Origin: Planctomycetota bacterium
GTDB taxonomy: Bacteria; Planctomycetota; Planctomycetia; Pirellulales; Thermoguttaceae
Direction: 5' to 3'
Length of the DNA stretch: 56,394 nucleotides
Assembly (NCBI GenBank): GCA_029550925.1
Contig: JAKPGL010000212.1
Location: 1 to 56,394, forward strand
This document shows positions 28,662 to 38,598 of this stretch, piece after piece. The first letter of the stretch is position 1; each line of letters begins with the position of its first letter. Under the pieces are notes generated by a model. That model saw nothing but the letters and a program-made list of their open reading frames with translations. It had not been told where the DNA came from and did not search any database. Both the position numbers and the translations under genes were made by a program.

Positions 28662-30680
28662 ATGGATGGCATTCAAGAACCTCAAAATTCTCTTTCTCCC
28701 CTTTGGGAAAAGAGTCCTTTTACTCCCCTTTGGCAGAAGAAAGGGTATCCGTCCGTTCGCTCCCCCCGAGCATCCGACTGGAAACACAGCTTCGGCCGAA
28801 TCCTTCGGGATCTGGTTTGGTTAATCCTGATGGCCCCTATTTTTGGGGGAATTTTTTATTTCGCCTATTGGCTTCGGTTCGATGGAGATATTCCCGCGAG
28901 GAATTGGGAAAGTTTCCAAAGGATGTGGCCCTGGGTAATCCTGATCAAGCTGATGGTCTTTGGGGGCTTGCGGTTTCACCGGGGTTGGAGTCGGTATGTA
29001 ACGTTTTATGATCTGGTGTCCCTTATCCAGGCGGCCACGGTCAGTGGGGTAATGATTGCCTTAGCCGACCGACTTTGGCTCACTCCCAAATTCATCCCGC
29101 GTAGCGTCCTTTTATTAGATTGGGGAGTAACGGTCGTAGGGATTGGGGGCATCCGAGCGTTACGACGGATGTTTCATGAAAGGAGCTGGGCGCCATTTTG
29201 GGTAGGAGGGAAAATACCCACTCTCATCGTGGGCGCGAACGACGCCGGGGAAGCCCTTTTGCAGACGATTGCCCGGGCAAACGGTCGGTGGAATTATTTT
29301 GTCGTCGGTTTTGTGGACGAAGACCCCCGGCGAGTGGGCGCTCGCATTGGGGGGAGGCCGGTGGTGGGGACCTTGGACGAAATTGACCGCTTGGCCGAAA
29401 AGTACGAAGTCGGCGAAGTCCTGATTTTGTCCGACGCCTTGTCTGGCCGACAGGTTCGCCGATTAGTCGAACAGACGCAACGGTTAGGCGTTCGAGTGCG
29501 GGTCCTGCCAAGCTATGAACATATTTTGACCGATCGGGTGGCCATTCGGCCTCGGCCTGTAGCCATCGAAGACCTGTTGCGCCGGGAGCCGGTGCAATTG
29601 GATTTGGAGAATATCCGCCATTGGATCGACGGGCGCCGCCTGTTGGTTACCGGAAGCGCCGGCAGCATCGGTTCGGAGATTTGTCGGCAATTGCTCCAAT
29701 TTGCGCCTTCCCAGTTGGTGCTGATCGACCGTTCGGAAACAGGACAATTTTTCCTGGAACGAGAATTACAAACCCTGGGCGGCCAGGCGCCTTTTGAAGT
29801 GCTCTTGGCCGACGTGTTGGATCGCTCTCGGATGGAATATATCCTGGAGCGATACAGGCCGGAGATCATTTTCCACGCCGCCGCTTATAAACATGTGCCG
29901 CTTTTGGAACGCCATCCCACCGAGGCGGTAAAAAATATCGTCCGGGCCACCCGGCAGTTGGCTGATTTGGCTGTCGAAAAAGCCGTTAGCGCCTTCGTGC
30001 TCATCTCGACGGACAAGGCGGTGAATCCCACGAGCGTGATGGGGGCCTGCAAACGGGCCGCGGAAATCTATGTCCAATCGTTGAGGGACCTTTCGACGTG
30101 TCAGTTTATCACGGTCCGGTTCGGCAACGTGCTGGACTCGGCCGGAAGCGTCGTGCCGGTCTTTCGTCAGCAGATCGCCGAAGGCGGACCGGTTACGGTA
30201 ACCGATCCCCGGATGACCCGCTACTTCATGACCATTCCCGAAGCCGCCAAATTGGTCATCCAAGCCGGCGCCATCGGCCGAAGCGGGGAAATCCTCCTGT
30301 TGGACATGGGCGAACCGGTCCGAATTGTCGATTTGGCCGAGGACATGATTCGCCTGTCCGGCCTGCGACCCGGAATAGATATCGAAATTGTTTTCACAGG
30401 CGTTCGGCCTGGCGAAAAACTCCACGAAGAGTTACACCTAACGGGCGAAACTCGGCTTCCTACCTCCCATCCGAAAATCATGTTGGCCGATTGCAAACGA
30501 CGAGACCCTCAGTCCGTCCGGGCAGTGATCCATCGGTTGGAACAATTCGCCGATCTCCACCAGCCGGAAGCGATCCTCCAGGTCCTCCACGAGTTGATTC
30601 CCCAGTTTTCCCCGAAGGCGTCAGAAACGCCCCCCATCGAACTCCACCCATCCCGGGAAGATCATCGGCAGGCGGCCTAA
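28662..30680 (+). CDS. Membrane-bound nucleoside-diphosphate sugar 4,6-dehydratase (WbpM/PglF/CapD-like)
   Basis: 672 residues. Transmembrane helices occupy about residues 47-175, followed by a CoA-binding-like Rossmann region (PTLIVGANDAGEALL, near 187) and a C-terminal short-chain dehydrogenase. The NAD-binding motif is VTGSAGSIGSEIC at about 330, and the active-site segment is STDKAVNPTSVMGACKRAAE near 450, where the Met of the usual SMK triad and its catalytic Lys are visible. Related enzymes convert UDP-N-acetylglucosamine into a 4-keto-6-deoxy sugar for capsule, O-antigen or glycan synthesis. The start at 28662 has no good ribosome binding site. The gene is monocistronic. Confidence 0.87.
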   Translation: MDGIQEPQNSLSPLWEKSPFTPLWQKKGYPSVRSPRASDWKHSFGRILRDLVWLILMAPIFGGIFYFAYWLRFDGDIPARNWESFQRMWPWVILIKLMVFGGLRFHRGWSRYVTFYDLVSLIQAATVSGVMIALADRLWLTPKFIPRSVLLLDWGVTVVGIGGIRALRRMFHERSWAPFWVGGKIPTLIVGANDAGEALLQTIARANGRWNYFVVGFVDEDPRRVGARIGGRPVVGTLDEIDRLAEKYEVGEVLILSDALSGRQVRRLVEQTQRLGVRVRVLPSYEHILTDRVAIRPRPVAIEDLLRREPVQLDLENIRHWIDGRRLLVTGSAGSIGSEICRQLLQFAPSQLVLIDRSETGQFFLERELQTLGGQAPFEVLLADVLDRSRMEYILERYRPEIIFHAAAYKHVPLLERHPTEAVKNIVRATRQLADLAVEKAVSAFVLISTDKAVNPTSVMGACKRAAEIYVQSLRDLSTCQFITVRFGNVLDSAGSVVPVFRQQIAEGGPVTVTDPRMTRYFMTIPEAAKLVIQAGAIGRSGEILLLDMGEPVRIVDLAEDMIRLSGLRPGIDIEIVFTGVRPGEKLHEELHLTGETRLPTSHPKIMLADCKRRDPQSVRAVIHRLEQFADLHQPEAILQVLHELIPQFSPKASETPPIELHPSREDHRQAA

Positions 30681-30751
30681 TCGCCCCAGAAACCTGCTCA
30701 GGCCGTCCCAAACCCGTCCTGCTCCCCGCCTATCCGCGCGGAAGGGTGCTG

Positions 30752-33700
30752 TTATCGGGAGCTTCGGAGTCGGCCGTTATAGTGCGGCGAAGTTCTATTT
30801 GTCGAGGCCCCTGATCGATTGGGGCCTTTCGCTGGCTTGGCAACGACCGAGATCGACTTCGGCCCCAGTATCTTTTCCAGCTCCGTTTGTAGCTGTCGAT
30901 TCAGCGAAATCGTCGTTTGAGTACATCGGCATCGAAGCCGCGCGCCGTCGGCCAATAGGAGGACCAATTCTAACGGGATGGTTCCCGGCCAGCGTTGAAG
31001 GAGACGGGAAAGTTGTTCGAGACCTTCCGTCCCCAATCGGGTTTCCTCCACCCGCAAACATACCAGTCGGCTGTACCGAGCCGGCGCCTCCTCCAACGGG
31101 ACCGCCTCGCTGACGATCAACGTAGCGCCTTCTTCTCCGGCGCGGCGTTCGATATGGCCCGTAAGCGACACTACGGCCTCCGGTTGAATGCAGGCGCCAT
31201 ACTGAGCGCAAGGTTCCGGCCAGAGGATGCAGCGAATGACTCCCGCCCTGTCTTCCAGATCAAACATCGCATACCGGTTGGGAGAGCCTGGCCGAGACGT
31301 CTTGGTGTTGCCCCATCGGATGGCTGAGATGACGCCGCCCAAGCGGACTTCGGTTCGATGGGCCAATTTGGCCGCCTCGGTGCTGGTATGCGTACAATAC
31401 GTCTCCAAAATCTCTTGATATTCATCCAGCGGATGACTCGTTAGGTAAAATCCCAGGACTTCTTTCTCTTTGGCCAATCGTTCTCGGAGAGGCCACTCAG
31501 GGACTTCCGGCAAAGGCAAGGGGCTGAGCGAAGCGGAGGGAACGGGGCTGGACTCCTCGAAAAGACTCCGTTGACCTATGCGACGATCGGCGGCGGCGGC
31601 GGCGCCGGCCTGCAACGCTTTCTCCAGGACCGCCATGCACTGTGCCCGCTTCACACCCAGGCTGTCGAACGCACCCGCCTTGATGAGCGATTCGATCGCC
31701 GTGCGATGCACTGCGACCGGATCGATTCGGGCGCAGAAGTCAAAAAGACTTCGGAACGGGCCGCCTTGTTGTCGTTCCTTGACAATGGCCAACGCCGCCC
31801 CTTCGCCGCATCCTTTGACGGCCGACAGGGCAAAACTGATCTTCCCCTCATAGACGGTAAACTCTGCGTCCGAACGATTCACATCCGGTCCAAGCACCTC
31901 GATCTGCATCCGTCGGCAATCTTCCAAGTGCGTTACGAGCGGGTCCTTTGTCTTGAAGTTCCGCATCGGAATATCGCTGGAAAGCAAGGCGGCCATGAAC
32001 TGCATCGGCCAATGCGCCTTCAAGTACGCCGTCATATACGCAATCAGCGCATACGCCGTCGAGTGCGATTTATTGAACCCGTAGCCGGCAAATTTCTCGA
32101 TCAGCGCAAATTGTTCCTCGGCCTCCCGACGCGAAAGGTTCTGCCGCCGCGCCCCTTGAATAAATTGTTCCTTGTACTTGGCGATGATCGGGAGTTTTTT
32201 CTTGCTGATGGCTTTAATGCACTTATATGCGTCGGCCAGACCGATCCCGCCCAGCCGATTCAAAATCCGCATCACCTGCTCTTGATACACCATCACCCCA
32301 TGGGTTTCTTCAAGGATTTCTTTCATAATGGGATGCCGATACTCGGCCTTTTTTCGGCCATGTTTGACCTGGATGTATTCGTCGATCATCCCGCCTTCCA
32401 AAGGTCCAGGTCGATACAGCGCATTGACCGCGATGATGTCGCGAAAATGGTCCGGCTGCATCCGTTGCAACAGTTCCCGAATACCGGCGCTTTCCAACTG
32501 GAAAATCCCCTTGGTTTCCCCTCGGCAAAGCAGATCGAAGGTCTCCCGGTCGTCCAGCGGAAACCGATAGGGATCGATTCGATGGCCGGTGGATTGTTCG
32601 ATCGACCGAACCGCTTTCGACAGGAGGGTCAGGTTCCGGAGCCCGAGGAAGTCCATCTTCAACAGCCCCGCCCGTTCCACATCGCCCATGGCCCACTGCG
32701 TGATCACTTCCGAATGTTTTTTCTCCTGTCCGAATTGCAGGGGCAGATACTCGGTCAAGGGGCGGTCGGCGATCACCACGGCCGCCGCATGGGTGCCCAC
32801 ATTCCGTACCAAGCCTTCCACCCGCCGGGCCAGGTCCAACAGCTCCCGCACTTGGGGTTTGGTCTCGTAATCCTGTCGAAGCTCTTCGCTCTCTCCGAGG
32901 GCTTCCTCCAGTGTGATGTTCAGTTTTTCCGGCACCTTGGCCACTACGGCGTCCACTTCGGGGATGGGCATCTCCAGGGCGCGGCCTACGTCTCGGATGG
33001 CTGCTCGGGCGGCCAGTCGGCCAAACGTGGCAATCTGCGCCACATTCTCCGCCCCGTATTTCTCCCGAACGTACGCAATCACCTCCGCCCGCCGCTCCTT
33101 GTCAAAGTCGATGTCTATGTCCGGCGCCTCCTGCCGATTCTCATCCAAAAACCGCTCAAACAGCAGGTCGTATTCGAGCGGGCAGACATGGCTCAGTCCC
33201 AACGCATACGCCACCAGCGACCCCACGCCCGAACCCCGCGCCGAAGCCTCGATCCCCTGTTCCCGGGCAAAACGCACAAAATCCCAAACAATCAAAAAAT
33301 AATTGGCAAAACCCAACTTGCAGATCACCCGCAGTTCCCGCTCCAACCGATCCATCACCTCCGGCGCCAACTGGCCGTTCTCACAGCGGTCCGGACGATC
33401 CGCATAGCGCCGCTGCAACCCCTCCAGACATAACCGCCGAAGAAACTCCTCCGAACTGGTTCCATCCGGAGGCGTAAACACGGGAAAATGCCGTTGGCCC
33501 AACTCCAGCTCCAGCTCCACTTGGTCGGCAATCTCTTGCGTCCGGGCCGCCGCATCTTCCAGACCTGAAAAAACCTGATACATTTCCTCCGGACTTCGCA
33601 AATAAAATTCATTCGTCTCCATCCGGAGTCGGCTCGTATCCGAACGGGCCTTTCCCGTACTAATGCACAAAAGGATATCCTGCGCCACAGCGTCCTCGCG

Positions 33701-34348
33701 CCGCACGTAATGCACATCGCTCGTAGCGACCAACGGAATCCCGGTGCGTCGGCTCAGTTCGACCGCCCGACGGAGAATGGTCTTCTGCACTTCCAGCCCG
33801 TTGTCTTGAATTTCCAGAAAATACCGATCCCCGAACACCTCCCGGAACCACCCCGCCGCCTGTTCCGCCCGGCCCAGATCGGCGTCGGTACCGGCCAACA
33901 GCGCCCGGCTCAATTCGCTCGAAGCGCACCCGCTCAAACAGATCAACCCCTCCCGATGCTGCGCCAAGAGCTCTTTATCGATCCGAGGCCGATAATAGAA
34001 ACCTTCTAAAAAGGCGGCAGAGGCCAGTTTCAACAAGTTCTGATACCCGGTGCGGTTCTCGGCCAACAAGGTCAAATGGAAACTGGTTTCCTTCTGCCCA
34101 GGCCCCTCCTTGTGAAATCGAGACCCGGGGGCCACATACGCCTCATAGCCCAGGATCGGTTTCAAACCAATCGCCTTGGCCTTCTGATAGAACTCCAACG
34201 CCCCATACAAGTTCCCATGATCCGTCAGGGCCAACGCATTCATTCGGAGGGCCTTGGCGTGCTCGACCAATTCATCAATCCGTCCGGCTCCGTCCAACAG
34301 GCTGTAATGACTATGACAATGAAGATGCACAAAAGGACGATGACCCAT
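30752..34348 (-). CDS. dnaE: DNA polymerase III alpha subunit
   Basis: 1198 residues of replicative polymerase. N-terminal PHP domain: HLHCHSHYSLLDGAGRIDEL (residues 8-27) and LTDHGNLYGALEFY. Palm catalytic acids: APDIDIDFDKERR near residue 407-412, preceded by GSGVGSLVAYALG. A beta-clamp-binding motif is visible (QRSLFEE, at about 930), followed by an OB-fold region (RLGGVISAIRWGNTK) and a C-terminal tau-binding-like part. GGAG lies nine bases before the start. The gene ends convergent with the dehydratase gene. The basic, Ser/Asn-rich tail (KPAKGPNRSGASTNRT) is unremarkable in length. Confidence 0.96.
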   Translation of the reverse strand: MGHRPFVHLHCHSHYSLLDGAGRIDELVEHAKALRMNALALTDHGNLYGALEFYQKAKAIGLKPILGYEAYVAPGSRFHKEGPGQKETSFHLTLLAENRTGYQNLLKLASAAFLEGFYYRPRIDKELLAQHREGLICLSGCASSELSRALLAGTDADLGRAEQAAGWFREVFGDRYFLEIQDNGLEVQKTILRRAVELSRRTGIPLVATSDVHYVRREDAVAQDILLCISTGKARSDTSRLRMETNEFYLRSPEEMYQVFSGLEDAAARTQEIADQVELELELGQRHFPVFTPPDGTSSEEFLRRLCLEGLQRRYADRPDRCENGQLAPEVMDRLERELRVICKLGFANYFLIVWDFVRFAREQGIEASARGSGVGSLVAYALGLSHVCPLEYDLLFERFLDENRQEAPDIDIDFDKERRAEVIAYVREKYGAENVAQIATFGRLAARAAIRDVGRALEMPIPEVDAVVAKVPEKLNITLEEALGESEELRQDYETKPQVRELLDLARRVEGLVRNVGTHAAAVVIADRPLTEYLPLQFGQEKKHSEVITQWAMGDVERAGLLKMDFLGLRNLTLLSKAVRSIEQSTGHRIDPYRFPLDDRETFDLLCRGETKGIFQLESAGIRELLQRMQPDHFRDIIAVNALYRPGPLEGGMIDEYIQVKHGRKKAEYRHPIMKEILEETHGVMVYQEQVMRILNRLGGIGLADAYKCIKAISKKKLPIIAKYKEQFIQGARRQNLSRREAEEQFALIEKFAGYGFNKSHSTAYALIAYMTAYLKAHWPMQFMAALLSSDIPMRNFKTKDPLVTHLEDCRRMQIEVLGPDVNRSDAEFTVYEGKISFALSAVKGCGEGAALAIVKERQQGGPFRSLFDFCARIDPVAVHRTAIESLIKAGAFDSLGVKRAQCMAVLEKALQAGAAAAADRRIGQRSLFEESSPVPSASLSPLPLPEVPEWPLRERLAKEKEVLGFYLTSHPLDEYQEILETYCTHTSTEAAKLAHRTEVRLGGVISAIRWGNTKTSRPGSPNRYAMFDLEDRAGVIRCILWPEPCAQYGACIQPEAVVSLTGHIERRAGEEGATLIVSEAVPLEEAPARYSRLVCLRVEETRLGTEGLEQLSRLLQRWPGTIPLELVLLLADGARLRCRCTQTTISLNRQLQTELEKILGPKSISVVAKPAKGPNRSGASTNRTSPHYNGRLRSSR

Positions 34349-34646
34349 GTTCGATACTCCATTCGGATGGGGATATTTTCTGGACCTTCTCCGTTCGGGG
34401 TCTGGGGATGCAAAACTTCTGAAGGATACTCCTACCAGCCAAAGCCTGCCTCGCTCCGGCGATCAGAACTTTGGCCCCCAGATGCTAGCAGTGCATTCTA
34501 CCAGCGCTCGGCCAACCCAAAGATATGGCCCCCTGAAAGAAGGAATCCCCTCCAGCCCCCCCAACTCTGGGAACTTAATCCCCCAGAATTCCCCCGGTTG
34601 TTCTGTCCAACGGAAAGCGTTTCTCTGCCACGATCGCCCGCTCCGG

Positions 34647-36125
34647 TTAGAATCCTCCATGTTCTAGGGCGATCTGCGCCGCTTGGTAGCCGCTCCGTAC
34701 TGCCCCCTCCATCGTGGCTGGCCAGCCGGTGGCGGTCCAATCCCCGGCCAAAGCGAGGTTCAGGATAGAGGTTTTTTGCCCTGGGCGGATTTTCTCGACG
34801 CCTGGCCGGGGAGAAAAAACCGCCTCGACCATGTGGACTCGCCGATGGGCGAGCAATTTCGCCTCTTTGGTCGCCGGGAAAATCTCGGCAAGTTCCCGAA
34901 GGACTTCTTCCACCGTTTGAGGGATCGACGATCTGGGCAGGGCGTGAGTCCCACTGACAAGCACCTGATAGTAGTAACCCCGGCCTCCTATTTTCGGGGG
35001 GCCGATTCGTGGGTTGGAACCATCGCTGGAGCTATTCGTCTGGCAGTTTTCCTCCCTAAGTGGGGCTGGGTAGGCGGCATGAAATCGCTCTGGCAAATCC
35101 GCTTTCCCTCCGGAGGAGGCATCTCCTCCAGAACGTTCTCCCCGGGGGCCTGCAAAGACCCATTGGATGGATTTGCCGACAACCGCCGATTGAGGCAACT
35201 CGGTAATGGGCCGATCCAGCCACAGGTGCCAGGTTACGATCGAACCGGGTTCTAACAGGGCGGCTTGAGCAAGGTTCGGGATGGTTTCCACCAGGTTCGG
35301 GGCCAGCAGGCCGGCCGCCCGCCGCCAGGGAACCGCCAAAATATAAAAGTCGAACCTCCTTCGCGTTCCGTCGTTCAACACAAGGCCCTGCACCTCTCGG
35401 CGATCGCCGTCGATAAGCCGAACTGATGTGCGCCGATGGACCAGCACCCCTTCTTGAGCGAGCTGCCGACCCAAATGCTCGTCCAGCAGTTGGCCCCAGG
35501 CCATCGTGGGCCGCAGCAAGTGATAAGCGTCTCGACTGGTGAGAAATCCTTCGACAAACACCTTTCGCGTCGTTGAGAAGGCCGTTCGTTCCGGCAGATC
35601 GGCCAAGGCGCTCAGGACCACCGGAGTCCAAAACTTCTCAACGGCCGAACTTGTCTGCCCCTGTTGCCGAAGCCAATCGCCGAAACTAAGGTCCTCCGGC
35701 TGCGACGCGGGTCGCATAAGCCGAAGGAATCCCCGCAGAGTCTTCAGCCGATCCTCCCATGAGAGAAAACCCAGTCGCAAAAAGGCCGGTAGAAGGTGCA
35801 ACGGGGCCGGCAGCCAGCAGACGCCCTGGAGGCGGCAGGTTCGGCCCTGGGGATCCAGAAAATAGAGTTCCGGATACCGCCTGAGGAATCGGTCCAGACC
35901 GGTCTGTCGGCAGAAATGGAGCATCTGCCGACAGCAGCCCATCAGTACATGCTGGCCGAAGTCGATCCACTGGCCCGCCGTGGGTTCCCAGAACGCACCC
36001 GCCCGGCCTCCCAGCCGATCCCGTCTTTCAAACAGCTCGACCGGAAGGCCGCGTTCGGCCAGGGCCGCCGCCGCACTCAACCCGGCTAATCCGCCGCCAA
36101 TGATCGCAATCGAAGAAGAAGCCAT
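34647..36125 (-). CDS. hpnE: Hydroxysqualene dehydroxylase HpnE (FAD-dependent)
   Basis: 492 residues. The N-terminal dinucleotide fold is AIIGGGLAGLSAAAALAERG, followed by FERRDRLGGRAGAF (FAD-binding amine oxidase family). The C-terminal NLALAGDWTATGWPATMEG is characteristic of HpnE. It catalyses the last step of the HpnC-HpnD-HpnE route from farnesyl diphosphate to squalene. A hydrophilic insertion of about 55 residues (RSGGDASSGGKADLPERF region) interrupts the fold before YYYQVLVSG. It is separated from HpnD by the zinc-ribbon gene but lies on the same strand. Confidence 0.9.
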   Translation of the reverse strand: MASSSIAIIGGGLAGLSAAAALAERGLPVELFERRDRLGGRAGAFWEPTAGQWIDFGQHVLMGCCRQMLHFCRQTGLDRFLRRYPELYFLDPQGRTCRLQGVCWLPAPLHLLPAFLRLGFLSWEDRLKTLRGFLRLMRPASQPEDLSFGDWLRQQGQTSSAVEKFWTPVVLSALADLPERTAFSTTRKVFVEGFLTSRDAYHLLRPTMAWGQLLDEHLGRQLAQEGVLVHRRTSVRLIDGDRREVQGLVLNDGTRRRFDFYILAVPWRRAAGLLAPNLVETIPNLAQAALLEPGSIVTWHLWLDRPITELPQSAVVGKSIQWVFAGPRGERSGGDASSGGKADLPERFHAAYPAPLREENCQTNSSSDGSNPRIGPPKIGGRGYYYQVLVSGTHALPRSSIPQTVEEVLRELAEIFPATKEAKLLAHRRVHMVEAVFSPRPGVEKIRPGQKTSILNLALAGDWTATGWPATMEGAVRSGYQAAQIALEHGGF

Positions 36126-36295
36126 AACCTATGAAGTCGTCTGTTCCCATCATCCTGAAGTGAAGGTAAGCCGAAACGAGGTCGCCGTCCATAGGGGGCT
36201 CTTCCGAAGGGCATCTTTCCTCCGCTATCGTCCGGCGTGGATTGTCTCCAAGGAAATTTCGTAACATTTTAGCCGAATGCAGTGGGCCTATCCTT

Positions 36296-36415
36296 ATCCC
36301 TCTCCCCCGGCCGTCGAGAGGGTAGGATGAGGGGGAAAAGGGAGGGAGACAGTCGCCTCTTGCCCCCCGGCTAGCCTGACGGCTAGCCGGCCTCTCCCAC
36401 AGGCGGCAGAGGCAG
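36296..36415. repeat. Degenerate modular REP unit between hpnE and the zinc-ribbon gene
   Basis: Contains CCCTCTCCCCCGGCCGTCGA with GAGAGGGT, GATGAGGGGG, and the inner palindrome CCGGCTAGCC-tgac-GGCTAGCCGG (about 36366-36389), the same stem word as in the 13.7 kb cluster but with a reversed loop. It ends in CCTCTCCCACAGGCGG. The remainder of 36126-36519 holds nothing recognisable. Confidence 0.75.
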
Positions 36416-36519
36416 CTTTCTTCACTCGGCTGCAATGTTACGGAAATTCCGGAAATTCTATTGCGGTCGGGACTTTCGGAGCGGCGGCGGTTTGTTCGCG
36501 ACTTAGCGCGAGGGATTCC

Positions 36520-37158
36520 CTAAGGAGAGGAAGAATTTTTCCTGGCATAGTATTCCACCAGTCTGCCGAAAAAGCCGACCATAGAGCCTAGATACATCCC
36601 AGCGATTGCCCCCGCAAGAAGCATCTCCAAGCTGATTTCTTTTTTAGTAAGGATAGTCTCCCGAAATTCCGGAGGCACGGGGTCGGAAGATAACGTGGAA
36701 ACTTCTAAAAAAAGGAAAACCACCGCAACTCCTAAAAGCGAACCTATGAACGCATGTAAAAAAATCAAACCATCGAAAGTTTTTCCTGTGAGTTGCACAA
36801 GACGATACGGCGCATAGCATCCCCAAAAAGTACAAATAGCTATGACGCCCAAAAAATAGAACGGCAGAAAACTTATGTACAATGGAATCCAATAGGAGGA
36901 AAGACACCACCCCAACACACTCCCTAGGATCAGATGCCCTAGTCCCGCCAACGAGACGACTACCGACGCCGTCCTGGGCGAGCTCGTCGGCAGAATCCGT
37001 TGTTGTATCGGCAAGGGTCGGAAGACCAACGGAGAAATGGGCGGCGGTTGGGGCGGCTCCTCCAAAGCCGTCATCACTGTTTTACACTTGGCACACCGAT
37101 ACTGGCCTGGCGTTGCTACTTGGTATGTTGTTCCACATTCTGGGCATCGAACAACCAT
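36520..37158 (-). CDS. Zinc-ribbon membrane protein of unknown function
   Basis: 212 residues. The N-terminal zinc ribbon has CPECGTTYQV (Cys5/Cys8) and RCAKCKTVM (Cys22/Cys25), as in MJ0042-type fingers. A Pro-rich linker follows, then four predicted membrane helices (about 65-85, 95-115, 130-152 and 178-200). AAGGAG lies seven bases before the start. It lies between hpnD and hpnE on the same strand, with gaps of about 340 and 395 bases, so its operon membership is uncertain. Confidence 0.7.
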   Translation of the reverse strand: MVVRCPECGTTYQVATPGQYRCAKCKTVMTALEEPPQPPPISPLVFRPLPIQQRILPTSSPRTASVVVSLAGLGHLILGSVLGWCLSSYWIPLYISFLPFYFLGVIAICTFWGCYAPYRLVQLTGKTFDGLIFLHAFIGSLLGVAVVFLFLEVSTLSSDPVPPEFRETILTKKEISLEMLLAGAIAGMYLGSMVGFFGRLVEYYARKNSSSP

Positions 37159-37498
37159 AGGCGATCTCCTTGAAAATCGGACGGTGTTTTATCGTTCCCC
37201 AAATTTCCCGGATACTATTCTGTTCATATTTGCCCATGTGATCAAGAGGAACCGCGTCCCTGGAGTTCGCCCCAGAAAAAGACCCTGTTCGATGCAAACC
37301 GCCCCGACGGCCAAACGACCGCATCTTTGTAAAGCCCCGGATATCAAACAAACAGGCAGAGGAAGGTCTAGCAGACTAATACATTTCGGCCTGATCGGCG
37401 GGGGATTATGGAGCTTTAGATAAAACCTGCCGTTCCCCGGCAAGGGATCCCTGGGGAGTATCTCCAAATCCTAATGATTCCCAGCTCACGAAGAGAGT
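37159..37498. other. Intergenic region with nothing recognisable
   Basis: No gene, terminator or repeat stands out. It separates the zinc-ribbon gene from hpnD on the minus strand and may hold the promoter of the former. Confidence 0.4.
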
Positions 37499-38572
37499 CT
37501 ATTCTCTTTTCCCCAGCAGCCCGCGGCGGGAGGGCCGCACGGTCCATCGGAGGGCTAAGGCCAGTTTTTCCCAACCGTTCAGGCGGACCCGTTCGACAAG
37601 CACTCTGTGCGGCTTTTGGGCGATCCGGTCTAGCAGTCGGCGGTAGGTTTCATACATCATCCCGAAGATACGTCGGCCCGAGGGGTCCAAATAGTCCCAC
37701 AGGTCCGCGGCCTGCCGATAAAACATCTCCGCCCGCTCCGCTTGCCGCCGGATGAGCCGATCAAATCGCTCGTCCGCCTCCGCTGGGGGAAAATCTTCGA
37801 CGGAATAACCGAGGGCGGCCAGTTCCTCCGCAGGAACATACACCCGGCCCATCCGGGCGTCTTCTTTCAAATCGCGGAGGATGTTCGTCAGTTGGAACGC
37901 CAATCCACAGGCGACAGCCGGTGAGGCGGCTTCTCGACAATGGGAACCCCAGATGCACAAACAGGCCAACCCCACCGCCGACGCCACCCGCCGACAGTAA
38001 AGGGCCAACTGCTCGAACGTCTCGTACCGGACCGGCTCTAAATCCATCCCGACGCCCTCCAGCACCGCCTCCAGATACACCGGCGGGATGTGAAACCGCC
38101 GGACCGTATCGACCAGAGCGGGAAGAATCGCTCGCTCTGCGGCGCCGACCCCTCCGTCAGAATCCTCCCACGGTTCGGGGGATGGGCGGTCGGACGGTTC
38201 GACGGTTTCGACGGTTGCCGGTGGAAAAAAGCGGATATTTGTCGTCGGCGATTCTAACTCAGACTGCCCCCTCGACAAAAAGTCCTTCCAGACCAAGCCA
38301 ACGGTTTCAAAACCGCCAAAAGCAGGAACCCTCCCTTGCTGGAGAGCCGTCTCCAGCGCCTGCCGCCAGCGGTGGAGGGCCTGTCGGCGTCGGAAGGCCG
38401 GCGACGGCTGGTCGCCCAGATCGTCCGTAATCCGTAAAAAGGCGTACAGGGCTTCCATAGCCTGTCGTTTCGGTTGGGGCAAAAGCCAGAGACAGCGGGT
38501 AAAATTCGACCCCGATCGCCGCACCACGCGCCGACACGCTGCATAACTGGCATTTAGTCCTTCTTCTGTCAT
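37499..38572 (-). CDS. hpnD: Squalene/phytoene synthase, probably presqualene diphosphate synthase HpnD
   Basis: 357 residues. Prenyl-diphosphate-binding aspartate motifs: RITDDLGD near residue 47-54 and NILRDLKEDARMGRVYVP near 240-256. RRSGSNFTRCLWLLP is typical of squalene/phytoene synthases. The enzyme condenses two farnesyl diphosphates; assignment to HpnD rather than HpnC or a phytoene synthase rests on HpnE being nearby. A Pro/Glu/Ser-rich insertion of about 50 residues at about 105-150 is unusual. It begins 26 bases after the stop of the enolase-superfamily gene, so both are probably in one operon. No clear Shine-Dalgarno. Confidence 0.82.
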   Translation of the reverse strand: MTEEGLNASYAACRRVVRRSGSNFTRCLWLLPQPKRQAMEALYAFLRITDDLGDQPSPAFRRRQALHRWRQALETALQQGRVPAFGGFETVGLVWKDFLSRGQSELESPTTNIRFFPPATVETVEPSDRPSPEPWEDSDGGVGAAERAILPALVDTVRRFHIPPVYLEAVLEGVGMDLEPVRYETFEQLALYCRRVASAVGLACLCIWGSHCREAASPAVACGLAFQLTNILRDLKEDARMGRVYVPAEELAALGYSVEDFPPAEADERFDRLIRRQAERAEMFYRQAADLWDYLDPSGRRIFGMMYETYRRLLDRIAQKPHRVLVERVRLNGWEKLALALRWTVRPSRRGLLGKRE

Positions 38573-38598
38573 GGGCGATTCGGCAAAGAGGGAAACTG

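Noticed and set aside
31571-33433. Plus-strand open frame of 620 codons
   Set aside because: It is antisense to dnaE, whose catalytic motifs are all on the minus strand; the translation has no family resemblance and is a codon-bias shadow.
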